Origin: Taxillus chinensis
Taxonomy: Eukaryota; Streptophyta; Magnoliopsida; Santalales; Loranthaceae
Direction: 5' to 3'
NCBI GenBank assembly: GCA_023512835.1
Contig: JAKCVP010000010.1
Span: 496,001 to 560,000 of the forward strand
DNA length: 64,000 nucleotides
Shown: piece after piece, positions 31,931 to 41,967 of the stretch
Position numbering within the stretch: position 1 is the stretch's first letter
Layout of the letters: every line of letters begins with the position of its first letter
The notes under the pieces: model-generated
Seen by the model: only the letters and a program-made list of their open reading frames with translations
The model's database searches: none
Told to the model about the DNA's origin: nothing
Translations under genes and position numbers: made by a program

Positions 31931-32668
31931 TTATTTCTTCGCACCACCTTCTTCACCACCACCAGCACCGCCCGCCACGAGTTGCACAACAAGGAATAGG
32001 GCAATTGCCCACCTAAGTATCAGGTGTTAAATGACGACTAGGATCGTGGAAACGACTCATAGCACTTACCAGTACTTCTGCAGAAAGCTTTGTTGCTGCT
32101 CCTGCTTTGGCAGCTTGCCCTCCGCATCAAGCACGACCGGCCTATTCAGGTGCGGTGCAGGGGCAGGAGCAGCTTTGACGACCTCGACGAGCACCGGGGC
32201 ATCTTGGCTCAAAGGGTCCTTCTTCTTGGGCTTCTTGGGTGGGTGCTTTGCTTCCTTTCTCTTGAGTCGCTCCAGCTCCTTCCTTTGTGTATCTGTCAAA
32301 GGTTTCTCGAATGCATTGAAGCCGACGTGATAGACATCGTCGTTGGGACTGAGGTGCAACGTAATCTTCTTCTGGTACTTTTCATCGAAGCTCGCAGCCG
32401 ATGCAGCGACGCCCTTCCATGACGACGTCTTTGAGTCCCACAGGCCGATTCTGACGGGGGTGTCTGGGTCCGAAGATACTGATGGAGGCGTCCACTTGTC
32501 TATCGTTGCAGTGAAGTTTGTGATTTCGTATGTGATCTGAGCGAGAGATTGAGGCTTCGATGCATCTACAGGCCAGGCGTACACGGTCGCGGATTTTGTA
32601 GGCGCCGACGCAGCCTCAACTGCTGAGAAGAAGCTTGCGACGAGCGCGAAGCCTGCGGCGAACCTCAT
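31931..32668 (-). CDS. EMC10: ER membrane protein complex subunit 10
   Basis: This 226-residue protein has two exons, 32070-32668 and 31931-32012 (intron 57 nt). The signal peptide is MRFAAGFALVASFFSAVEA. A luminal beta-rich domain follows (SATVYAWPVDASKPQ, VRIGLWDSKTSSWKGV, KITLHLSPNDDVYHVGFNAF), then a Lys/Pro-rich linker. The second exon completes a C-terminal transmembrane helix (KYWWAIALFLVVQLVAGG) and a short Gly/Glu tail. This architecture fits Emc10, a luminal subunit of the EMC insertase that inserts membrane proteins into the ER. Without the small second exon the membrane anchor would be missed. Confidence 0.82.
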
Positions 32669-33401
32669 GCTATATGTCTTGTGTGAAGGGGGACGAGGAG
32701 TGTCAGAGAGAGCGACTGATGTAGGAGCCGGCGTTGAACGACGACAACGACAACGGTGCCGACTTCAGCCCTATGAACAAACGCTTGGGTGGCACTGGCA
32801 CGACTGACTGGCTGCAGTGTCTCCAGCACTCCCTGGCATCACAAATGCCATTATACCGATCATGTCATTGCCTATCCGCCATTGGTCATGGCTAGATTGA
32901 ACACTACACGCGCACAAGTCTTCGCGCATTCGAGTAAGTTTCCAGGCCAGGTCCATCTGCTGAAGGGCGACTTCACGCCATGTCCGGCACTGGCCTGCGA
33001 AGAGAACCCATTCCTATACCATCTGACGCACACCAAAAAGTGCAGCTGAGATTGTCACCTATTGTTCCATTGCTCAGCAGTACTAGACTCTACAAAAGAC
33101 GAGGTTTGGACATGCCCTTGGCTGGTCGCTGTGAAGCTTCTCTGCAACGTCATATCGGCTGCTATACGCTTCTCAACACCGCAGCCAGACTTTTCGTCCG
33201 AATCGTCGCCAGCACCCCAAGACTGCTCGTATTTTGCCTCTGAGACTTTACTTAAGAGTTTTGACATAGACTCACTTTCTTGTTACACACCTTCGGCCCA
33301 TATTTGCCTCTAATTCTTCCAGGTCACTTGGGCTGCCCCACCAACTGCTCTCACAGCTGCAACTGGGAAAGCGCTGAAGCCACTTCGTTCCACAACTTAT
33401 A
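32669..33401. other. divergent intergenic region
   Basis: This 733-bp region lies between the starts of EMC10 and the FGGY kinase. An ATG frame of about 54 codons (32888-33049) is present but unrecognised and may be a uORF or chance. No repeats or distinctive motifs are seen. Confidence 0.4.
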
Positions 33402-35213
33402 ATGTCAGATTATTACATTGGCATCGATGTCGGCACAGGCAGTGCCCGTGCCTGTATAATCGACGAGAAGGGTGAGATTGTTGGCCTTGCTTCGCAGAAC
33501 ATCCGTCTCTGGCAACCACAGACTGGCTACTATGAGCAATCCACAACAGACATTTGGCAGAGCATCTGCTACTCAATCAAGACCGCACTAGCACAAAACA
33601 ATGTCGATGCCAGCAGAATCCGCGGTATTGGCTTTGACGCGACCTGTTCGCTTGCTGTCTTCTCCCACGACACAGACGAACCAATCAGCGTGACGGGACC
33701 CAACTTCGACAATAAAGTCGGCGAGGATCGCAACGTTGTTCTATGGCTCGATCACAGGCCTGAGGAGGAGACGGCCAAGGTCAACGCGACCAAGCATAAT
33801 TTGCTCAAATATGTTGGAGGGACCATGTCCATTGAGATGGAGATCCCAAAGGTGCTTTGGCTGAAGAACAACATGCCCAAGGACCTCTTCGATCGGTGCA
33901 AGTTCTACGATCTAGCAGACGCGCTGACTCATATGGCTACGGGCAACGACAAGCGAAGCTTCTGTAGTGTCGTTTGCAAGCAGGGCTATGTGCCTGTCGG
34001 TGTTGACGGTAGCGTCAAGGGCTGGCAAGAGGACTTTTTGACACAGATTGGGCTTGAAGATCTCTGCAAGGACAACTTTAAGCGTCTCGGCGGCGTCAAT
34101 GGAGTGGTAACCCAAACGAACCTCTGCACCTCATTGAATACATGCTAATGGGCGGGACAGAATGGAGAGTATCTCTCCGCAGGCGAACTCGTCGGAACTC
34201 TCAGTGAAAAGGCCGCTCAGGAGATGGGCATTCCCGCTGGTATCGCAGTCGGCAGCGGTGTAATCGACGCCTACGCAGGATGGATAGGCACAGTCGGCGC
34301 AAAAGTCAAGCTCGACTCGCAGTCGCTAGACACCGCACACCCCAAGAACGACATCTCCCAGGCCTTTACTCGTCTCGCCGCCGTAGCCGGGACATCGACC
34401 TGCCACATCGCCATGTCCCCCAACCCCGTCTTCGTCGACGGTGTCTGGGGACCATACCGCGACGTGCTGATCCCCGACATGTGGCTTGCCGAAGGCGGCC
34501 AGTCTGCCACGGGCGAGCTGCTCAAGCACGTCCTTGAGACGCACCCCGCGTACCAAGAGGCCCTCACCCTCGCCAAGGACAGCAACAAGAACATCTACTC
34601 GTACCTCAACGACCAGCTGCGCGCCCTGCAAAGCCAGCGCAGCGCACCCAGCATCTCCTTCCTCGGCCGCCACTTCTTCTTCTACGGCGACCTCTTCGGC
34701 AACCGCTCGCCCATTGCAGACAGCAGCATGCGCGGCAGTGTCATCGGCCTCTCGGCGGACCGCAGCGTGACTGGTCTCGCACTGTACTACTATGCCGCGA
34801 TGGAATTTATTGCTCTGCAGACACGCCACATTGTCGATACTATGAACGGGAACGGGCATACGCTGAGTAGTATCTTCATGTCGGGCTCACAGTGCCAGAA
34901 TGAGATTCTCATGGATTTGATCGCGACGGCGTGTGGGATGCCGGTGCTTGTGCCGCGGTATGTGGATGCCGCGGTCGTGCATGGTGCGGCTATGCTTGCG
35001 GTCAAGGCGGCGAGCACGGATGAGAGGGGGCAGAGTGAGGGGTTGTGGGCGATTATGGATCGGATGAGCAAGCCGGGGCGCGCGGTATACCCTGGCACAG
35101 ATGAGAATGAGAAGACGTTGCTGCAGGTCAAGTATGAGGTGTTTTTGGAGCAGTGTGAGCAGCAGAGACGGGTGAGGGCGAGGGTTGATGAGGTTGTTGC
35201 TGCGTACAAGTAA
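33402..35213 (+). CDS. FGGY-family carbohydrate kinase (D-ribulokinase-like)
   Basis: This 585-residue sugar kinase has two exons, 33402-34106 and 34161-35213 (intron 54 nt, phase 0, GVNGV joined to NGEYLSAGE). The N-terminal FGGY domain starts with the phosphate-binding GIDVGTGSARACI. It also has GFDATCSLAVF and VVLWLDHRPEEE, with the catalytic Asp likely in the WLDHR segment. The C-terminal FGGY domain contains GIAVGSGVIDAYAGWIGTVG, IFMSGSQCQNEILMDLIA and DAAVVHGAAMLA. The pattern matches yeast Ydr109c and human FGGY, reported as D-ribulose kinases. It converges with the GlcNAc-6-phosphate deacetylase gene, which raises but does not prove a link to amino-sugar use. Confidence 0.88.
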
Positions 35214-35322
35214 GTCGTGACGAGGTTGCCCTTGATGGGAGACTTATGCAAGGCGTGAGTGCCTGCCCGTCTCCATCTACTCCTTGCTTCTCTAGCAAGG
35301 TACCTCAGATATCAGGAATGAA

Positions 35323-35348
35323 ATATATATATATATATATATATATAT
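35323..35348. repeat. (AT)13 microsatellite
   Basis: Thirteen perfect AT units lie in the 383-bp convergent gap between the FGGY kinase and the deacetylase gene. The flanks are A+T-rich 3' UTR-like sequence. Nothing else was found in 35214-35596. Confidence 0.9.
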
Positions 35349-35596
35349 CAATTGGATCTACGGATGTAAATAATTATACGGATTAGAAAAGTCTCAAATT
35401 CATTATTCTAAAGTCATAAGGTCGTTATACGTATCATGAATCCCAAGTCCAAGCTGCCCGCAGACGTTCAATTATCTCCCTGCAGTCATCCATGAGTCAA
35501 AGAAGATACGTGCAAGGCACCCAAACGCCACGCTCAACAAGGACACAATAAAAAACCCAAAGACCTGTAGCGTGCTCAGCCAACCCATCTAACCGC

Positions 35597-36925
35597 TTAA
35601 TCAGCGGCGTCAAAGACGCAAGTTCCAAACTTCCAGACTTGCTCCAGCTTCAAGTCCTTGCCCTCAGGACCATCTACCTCCTCCAGCACCACCAGGTCCG
35701 CATCGGCACCGGCGCTCAAAACACCCTTGGTCTCCCCGAGACCCAGCATTTTTGCAGGAGTTTCGGTGACGGCCCGCACAGCCTCTGCGAGATCGACGCC
35801 GCTCCAGTTCCAGAAGTTGACGACACATTCCAGCAGCGTGATGACGGCGCCCGCGATGGTGTCGGTGCCCTCGAGCGTCAGCAGTCGGCCTTGCTTGTTG
35901 ATCTTTGACCCGTTTGTCCATTCGTGGAGGCCGTCGGGCAGGCCAGTCAGCGCCATTGCGTCCGTAACGAGGATGAAACCGTCAGGATGCGAAGAATAGG
36001 CTAGCTTGACTGCAGTAGGATGCAGATGTATGCCATCGGCAATGATGCCAAAGTAGGGTCTGAAGGCGCCCTCGCCCTGACCCAGCACACCGAAAACGTT
36101 GGGATTCCGATGGCCGAGTGGCAGCATGGCGTTGAAAAGATGTGTGATCATCGTTGCGCCGGCGCCAACTGCCTTTGCAGCAGCTTCGTAATCAGCAGTT
36201 GTGTGGCCGATGCTGTACACGATGCCGCGCTCGACAAGCTGGGGAATGGCGTCAGTCATGCGAGCAATCTCGGGTGCGGCGGTGATCATAGTAATGGCGC
36301 GCTCGTCATCAGGGCCTGGTGCCGAATGATTGTTGGTTGCGCGCAGATTCTTGCTTCCGTAGACGCGCTCGAGATCCTCGAAGCCGGTCTCGGCGCGCTG
36401 TAGGACTTGCTCGGGGTGGCAGCCCTTCTTCTCAGGCGCCATGAAAGGACCCTCGCAATGTGCGCCCAGCGACTCGGCGCCATCTTCAGCATCGCGCCAG
36501 CGACCCGAGGGCTTGAGGTGTGGCAGAGCAGCCTGATAGACATGGGGACGCTGGGAGGTAAGCGTGGGCAGGTAAGAGGTTACGCCGGTCTGTATGAGCT
36601 TCTTGTTGACAGCGCGCAGGGATTTGAGGTAGGATGTCATATCATCGACAGGGATATCGGAAAAGTCAAAGCCAAAGGCGCCATTGAGCTGGGTATCGAT
36701 AAAACCGGGCGCAATGACGCGGTTCTGGAGGTCAATGGTGATGTCTGCGACATATTGGTCGGAGAAGAAGAGGGACTGGGGGGAGATGATTTTGCCGGTG
36801 ACGGAGGAAACGTAGAGATCTTGCGCGACAATATCGGAGCCTCGGATCAGACGACAATTTGTGAAGCGAGTGATGCCTCGTCGGCGAGACTGCGAGTGGT
36901 TCTGGGGAGCGATCCAGGGAGCCAT
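35597..36925 (-). CDS. DAC1: N-acetylglucosamine-6-phosphate deacetylase
   Basis: This is an intronless 442-residue amidohydrolase of the NagA/Dac1 family, converting GlcNAc-6-phosphate to glucosamine-6-phosphate and acetate in the cytosol. Seen motifs: VIAPGFIDTQLNGAFGFDFS (start of the barrel), LGAHCEGPFMAPEKKGCH (metal-binding Glu), YSIGHTTADYEAA and MITHLFNAMLPLGHR (metal His residues), GIIADGIHLHPTAV, and FILVTDAMALTGLP with the catalytic Asp. The C-terminus GVLSAGADADLVVLE is the usual amidohydrolase ending. ATG 36925 begins MAPWIAPQNHSQSRRR. It is divergent from the GH3-GNAT gene over 847 bp, as expected for co-regulated members of the fungal GlcNAc catabolic cluster. Confidence 0.94.
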   Translation of the reverse strand: MAPWIAPQNHSQSRRRGITRFTNCRLIRGSDIVAQDLYVSSVTGKIISPQSLFFSDQYVADITIDLQNRVIAPGFIDTQLNGAFGFDFSDIPVDDMTSYLKSLRAVNKKLIQTGVTSYLPTLTSQRPHVYQAALPHLKPSGRWRDAEDGAESLGAHCEGPFMAPEKKGCHPEQVLQRAETGFEDLERVYGSKNLRATNNHSAPGPDDERAITMITAAPEIARMTDAIPQLVERGIVYSIGHTTADYEAAAKAVGAGATMITHLFNAMLPLGHRNPNVFGVLGQGEGAFRPYFGIIADGIHLHPTAVKLAYSSHPDGFILVTDAMALTGLPDGLHEWTNGSKINKQGRLLTLEGTDTIAGAVITLLECVVNFWNWSGVDLAEAVRAVTETPAKMLGLGETKGVLSAGADADLVVLEEVDGPEGKDLKLEQVWKFGTCVFDAAD

Positions 36926-37772
36926 GATGGACAGAGGCGAGAGTCTCTTCAGTCTGCGTGTTGGTTCGCAGCGCTGATAGGACCCATGTTGCGAGGATGC
37001 GACGGCAGATGGTGTATATGATATGGCTGCGACATGTCCGACGTCACATAGAGCAAGGAATGGGACCAGCTAAGGCGATGAAACTGGACAACTACCGTAG
37101 CATGAGCTCAACACGTGGGGTGTTACATGGTGGAGGGTGCATCAGCCGCATCGACGCCTCTATCACGGGTCGCATCATTCGGTAGCGCGGTGATGGGCGG
37201 CTACGCGTCTATCGTCGAGGGCTGGCGGCGCAGAGCAGAGTAGCATCAAGAGGCTTGCATGAATAATGATCGCGCACGGGGCAATAGAGGCACGAAGCGT
37301 GTCGGCGTAGCGATGCCCGTTTCGGTGCAACGTGCGAAAGGCATGCCGCGCAATAAGCAGCAGTGACTGAGGATGATGCACGGGCCGCGGGCTCGTATAG
37401 TGTGCCGCGTGCGTGGCGGATGGAGGATGCTGGGGAGGCCACGAGGCGTAGGGAGAGTACGGGTGAGAGGCGTGGAATCAGCAATAGATACGACTTTATA
37501 AAAAGAGCAGGAGCGACCAGCGGGCCAAACAAACACTAGCCCCTAGTGCGAGCAACCAAGCGTGCCTGCCTGCCTGCCAGTGTGCGCCAGGGCCACACGA
37601 CAATCTCCAGTCCATCACCACGCCCACGCCCACTCCATCCTCGACCGGCCAGCCTTACGCCCAATCACCACCATGTAACATTCACTCCACCCAAGACTGC
37701 CACTGTCACATCCATCCACATAACCTCCTGCTCCACCCTCCAGTCTTCCCTCCCAGCTGCAACGTCGCGCCC
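36926..37772. promoter_or_regulatory. divergent promoter region of DAC1 and GH3-GNAT genes
   Basis: This is the 847-bp shared upstream region of two genes expected to be co-regulated. A TATA-like TTTATAAAA at 37495-37503 lies about 270 bp before the plus-strand start and faces that gene. A CACGTGG box lies at about 37113. I searched by eye for the Ndt80-type CRCAAA element and its complement and did not find a copy here. Confidence 0.45.
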
Positions 37773-40700
37773 ATGCCAGCGCCCAATGGTTTCCCCCAAC
37801 ATTCCAGCATGGACCTCGCGCTGGATCCTGCCTGGGACAATTCCGACCGGTGAGTAGCATTCTGCCCTCAACAGAGTTCTGACTAACCCGCCCTGCAGCG
37901 CCCTGGGTCAATTGTTCTTGATGGGCTTCGATGGCACCGTCATCACTCCTCATGTTCGCGCTCTCATCGAGCACTATCATCTTGGTAACATCCTGCTCAC
38001 CGCCAAGAACCTCAAGTGTTCGTCCTGTCTCCATCAGCACTCTCCGCCCGACCTTTCCTACTCACTCCTGCTCCAGCTGCCGATGAGACTGCCCGTCTGG
38101 TTCACGAGCTGCAAAAGATTGCCTATGATGCTGGACATCCCGTCCCTCTCTCCATCGCCGTCGACCAGGAGAATGGCGGCGTTAACAGTCTCTACGATGA
38201 GACATGCATTCAGCAGTATCCGTCTGCCATGGGCATTGCCGCAACCAATTCCACACAGCTAGCATTTGACGTCGCCGCTGCAACTGCTAAGGAGCTTTCG
38301 GCATGTGGTCAGCCTTCCCACCGCTCACTCCTTGGATACAGGCCTGCTGACGCCCAAATAGGAATCAACTGGATCTTCGGCCCCTGCCTGGACACGCTTT
38401 CAAATGCAAGGAATCAACCGCTAGGCTCAAGAGCCTTCTGCGATGATCCGCAGCAGGTCTCGCGCTTTGCTACCGCGTCAATGAAGGGATACAAATCTGC
38501 TGGCCTCATGACCATGGGCAAGCACTTCCCGTCGTACGGCAATCTCGATTATCTTGGTTCCGCCACGGACGTGCCCACCATTAGAGATTCTCTGGACCAG
38601 CTTAGTGCAAGCGCTCTCGTACCCTTCGAGCAAGCCGTGAAGGAAGGCATCGATGCCATCATGGTTGGTGGCTGCGCCATGTCCTCCCCTGGCTTGGACA
38701 TACAGCATGCATGTCTGGCGCCTCAAGTCGTCGATGATCTGCTACGCCACCGTGAGTACTGACACCTTCTTATGGTGCAGCCCTCATGACTGATGGTTCC
38801 AGAGCTCAACTTTGATGGCGTGGTCGTTTCAGAATGTCTCGAGATGGAAGCTCTTGCCGAATCGATTGGAGTTCCCGGCGGAGTCGCGATGGTGAGTCCG
38901 CCTTCTAACGTTTTTGTGTTCTTGGTTTCCCTGAGCTGCAACTAAGGTTGCGGCAGGCGTTCAATGCTGGTTGCGACCTGGCTCTTCTTTGCAGGAACTC
39001 GAGTGTCCAGCACGAGGCAATCGAAGGGCTCAAGATGAGTCTACAGACTGGATCCGTTTCACAAGATCGCATTCGACAGGCACTGGCCAGGGTCCTCCGT
39101 ATGAAGAGCGACTCGGCATTGTGTGATTGGCAAGTAGCCCTCAACGCCCCAGGCCAGAGCCAGCTCATGAAGATGCGTCCATCACATCAAAAGCTGTCCA
39201 GTCGCGCCTATAATGAGTCAATAACGGTTGTTCGCGACGCAGGGTGCCTGCCGCTGACCAATGTGGTCCAGCCGACTGATGAGATCCTGCTCCTGACACC
39301 TCTTGTCCAGCCACTTGCAGCATCTGGTGCTGCTAAAGCTTTTGTTCACTCACTCGAGACGCAGATTGCTGCATCACCGGAGTCAATACTCACCACGTCA
39401 GGAAACAGCTATGACCGGCCGGCAATAATCCAAGGGAGCGAAGGTGTGTTCAAAGAGCTGGGCACCTCGTTGGCAGCGCAGAGGCGCGGCAAGGTCTTGC
39501 ACACATCCTACACATCGAATGGGCTGAGGCCAGTGCACGAAAACCTCGTCAAGAGAGCCCATGCCATCATTGTCGTCACCGCGGATGCAAGTCGCAACCT
39601 CTATCAGAGCGCGTTTGCCAAGCACATAGGAGTGCTTTGTAAACTTTCGAAACCGGAGAAGCCATTCATTGTAGTGGCCGTCTCATCGCCCTACGACTTT
39701 GCGCTCGACTCAAGCAGTGCGCCGACCTACATCTGCACCTATGACTTTACAGAAACAGCACTCCGCGCGCTTAGTGGCGTGCTCTACGGCCAGCACCCAG
39801 CAACGGGCCGCTTGCCCGGAAGCATCAATAAGAGCCAAAAGCTCTCGTCATCGCGGCAGCAATGGCTCGTCGAGTCCTATGTACCGAGCCGGGATAGCAG
39901 AGCGCTGAATAGTCTCATTTGGTCTGCTTCTGCCAAGTCGCAACACGGAGCCCAACGAGAGCTCATGGGGGCGTCTGCAACGACATTTGCACTAGACCAG
40001 CCTCAAATCGTCGAAAGACATTTTGTGGTGAGAGATAGCAGCACAAAAGCATTGCATGGATTTTGTGCAACATACTATTTCAGGTCGACGGCGACCGGGG
40101 TCATCGCTGCCCTGTTCGTGGACCCGTCGCGGAGTGGGCAATCTATCGGCGCCAGCCTTCACAACCAGGCAGTGCGCGTGTTGCTTCAGCAGAAGGGGGT
40201 GAAGTCGCTACAGCTTGGCAGTCGGTTGCCTAATGTGTATCTGGGAATCCCTAGCGATCGAGGGACGGAATCACAGAAGCTACGAGGGTGGTTCTCGGAC
40301 CTGGGGTGGAGCACGGTGCTGTCCAGACGCGTCCAAAGCATGGTGAATCGCAATCTGCTGAACTGGAGCCCGCCTGAAGGGATGACACGCAGCTTGCAGG
40401 CCGCACAGGCAACCGTGGAGTTCGATCTCATCTACGGAGGAGAGTACGCGCAATACATCCTGGAGCACACACGAGCGGCCCATGCGAGACATGGGGTGTC
40501 GGAGGTGTACATGATGGCGCTGGCGGATCCAAACCACTGTGGCATCATTCGCGCGAAGCGACACAGCGACGGCAGCTGTCTTGGGTCGGTGATCTTGTAC
40601 AACGCGGAGTCGCAGCTGGCGCAGCACGTGCCTGCGATGAAGTCGGACCAGCACGGCGGGTTTGGAGGGATCTCAACACCGGTAATTAGCGCATCTGGCG

Positions 40701-40978
40701 AGGAACAAGCAGTTGTGCTGCAGAGTCTGGTCCTACTAGGGCTGCGGCAGATCAAGCAGCAGGGAGTGCCGAATTGCTTGCTAGACAATGTAAGTGGGGC
40801 CACGGCCAGGGAGGAGGAAATGGCAACCACAGCAGCAGAAGCGGCGGCGGCTAACAGCGCGACGCAGATTGACGGGAGCAGTACGATGAGTACGAGCTTG
40901 CAGGCGATGGGATTTGAGGTGCTGCACCTGGCAGAGGAGATCAGCTGCGACGCCGCAACGTGGGTGTCAGCGCGATGA
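37773..40978 (+). CDS. GH3 beta-N-acetylglucosaminidase-like / GNAT fusion
   Basis: This 975-residue fusion has six exons: 37773-37849, 37899-38017, 38077-38307, 38362-38751, 38803-38891, 38957-40978 (introns 49-65 nt). A second in-frame ATG at 37809 is equally possible. The N-terminal GH3 TIM barrel is NagZ-like: ALGQLFLMGFDGT, LSIAVDQENGGVN, GINWIFGPCLDTLSN, KHFPSYG (Lys196), MVGGCAMSSPG, GVVVSECLEMEAL. The usual nucleophile Asp after that Ser appears to be Glu (about 283), and the NagZ His loop is not recognisable. A middle region resembles a GH3 C-terminal domain. From about residue 640, GNAT-type acetyltransferase sequence follows (VIAALFVDPSRSGQSIGASLHNQAV). It resembles T. reesei NAG3 of the GlcNAc cluster. 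No signal peptide, so probably intracellular. Confidence 0.87.
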
Positions 40979-41967
40979 CAGCAGGAGAGGAACGCCTTCC
41001 AGAAAGTCGACAGGGTCCCTCCCTCGGCGAACCCGGGACATTATGCTGCTCGCAAGCGGGAAGAGGAGATTGGGAGAGAGAGCCAATCGCGTTGAGATTC
41101 CCGACGTCAGCAGCTCCTGTACGGGTGATCGGCAAGGGCATCTCTGGCAGCTCTGGCATTCTTATTATTATTATCGTCACGAGCAGCATTGCGGCTCACC
41201 GTGCAGCCGAAACAGAGACTCATCTGAGCCATTTGCGCCAGTCTGCAAAGCAGCAAGCCTGCCTGCCAACAGCCAACAGCCAGCAGCCAACAACCAGCAG
41301 CCAGCAGCCAGCGGACGAGCAGACCCGGGGCCTCGCACGCGCCGAAAAGGATCGCTTGAACGCCTGCGCGAGCATTGATACGAGACTAGTCGACGCCCCC
41401 CGAGCGGTCGGTCTGCCAGCTTCGCATCTGACTACGTCCGGGAGGCGCGCCCTCGCTTGCCCTCGAAAACGAGCCCCCTCCAGTGCGCGACTCGGGCCTG
41501 CTTCACGCAACGCACGCTCGCTCGCTCGCTCGCAAGCCTGCTCGCAGTCGACGCTGCCAGCAAGCAGATTCAACACATCGTTATCGCTAAGCTCTCTTTC
41601 GCGGACCGACTTCCCTTCTGGGCAAGCTGCGAAAAGCTTCCTTCATCACTTCTACTGGTTCTAGCGCACGGCCACCGCCGACCATGGCGTGTTGATCACT
41701 GACCCCAAGACCGACCACTCCCCCCCACACCAACGAGCCAAAGAGGCAGCTGTCCGGCTAGCCTCGCTCGCGAGTTCGTCTTGACCTGTTCTGACTATCT
41801 TCACACATCCTTGACTCTCCGCCGCTCCGCCGCTCCTCCTCTCTCCCTCACTTCTCATCCTCCTCTGTCCATCTTACCATCCGCCTTCCATCCCCCGCCC
41901 GCCCTCTCTGCTCCTCGCTGCGCTCGACGACTGCTTGCCTCGTTGCCACTTTGTGAGACAGCACTCC
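40979..41967. promoter_or_regulatory. long upstream/leader region of NDT80-like gene
   Basis: This 989-bp interval is rich in simple patterns: (TTA)n near 41161-41173, CAGCCAACAGC-type repeats at about 41268-41318, GCTC repeats at about 41515-41533, and a strongly CT-rich stretch at about 41815-41925 typical of fungal transcription-start or leader regions. A long, structured 5' leader for the regulator gene is inferred. Confidence 0.45.
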
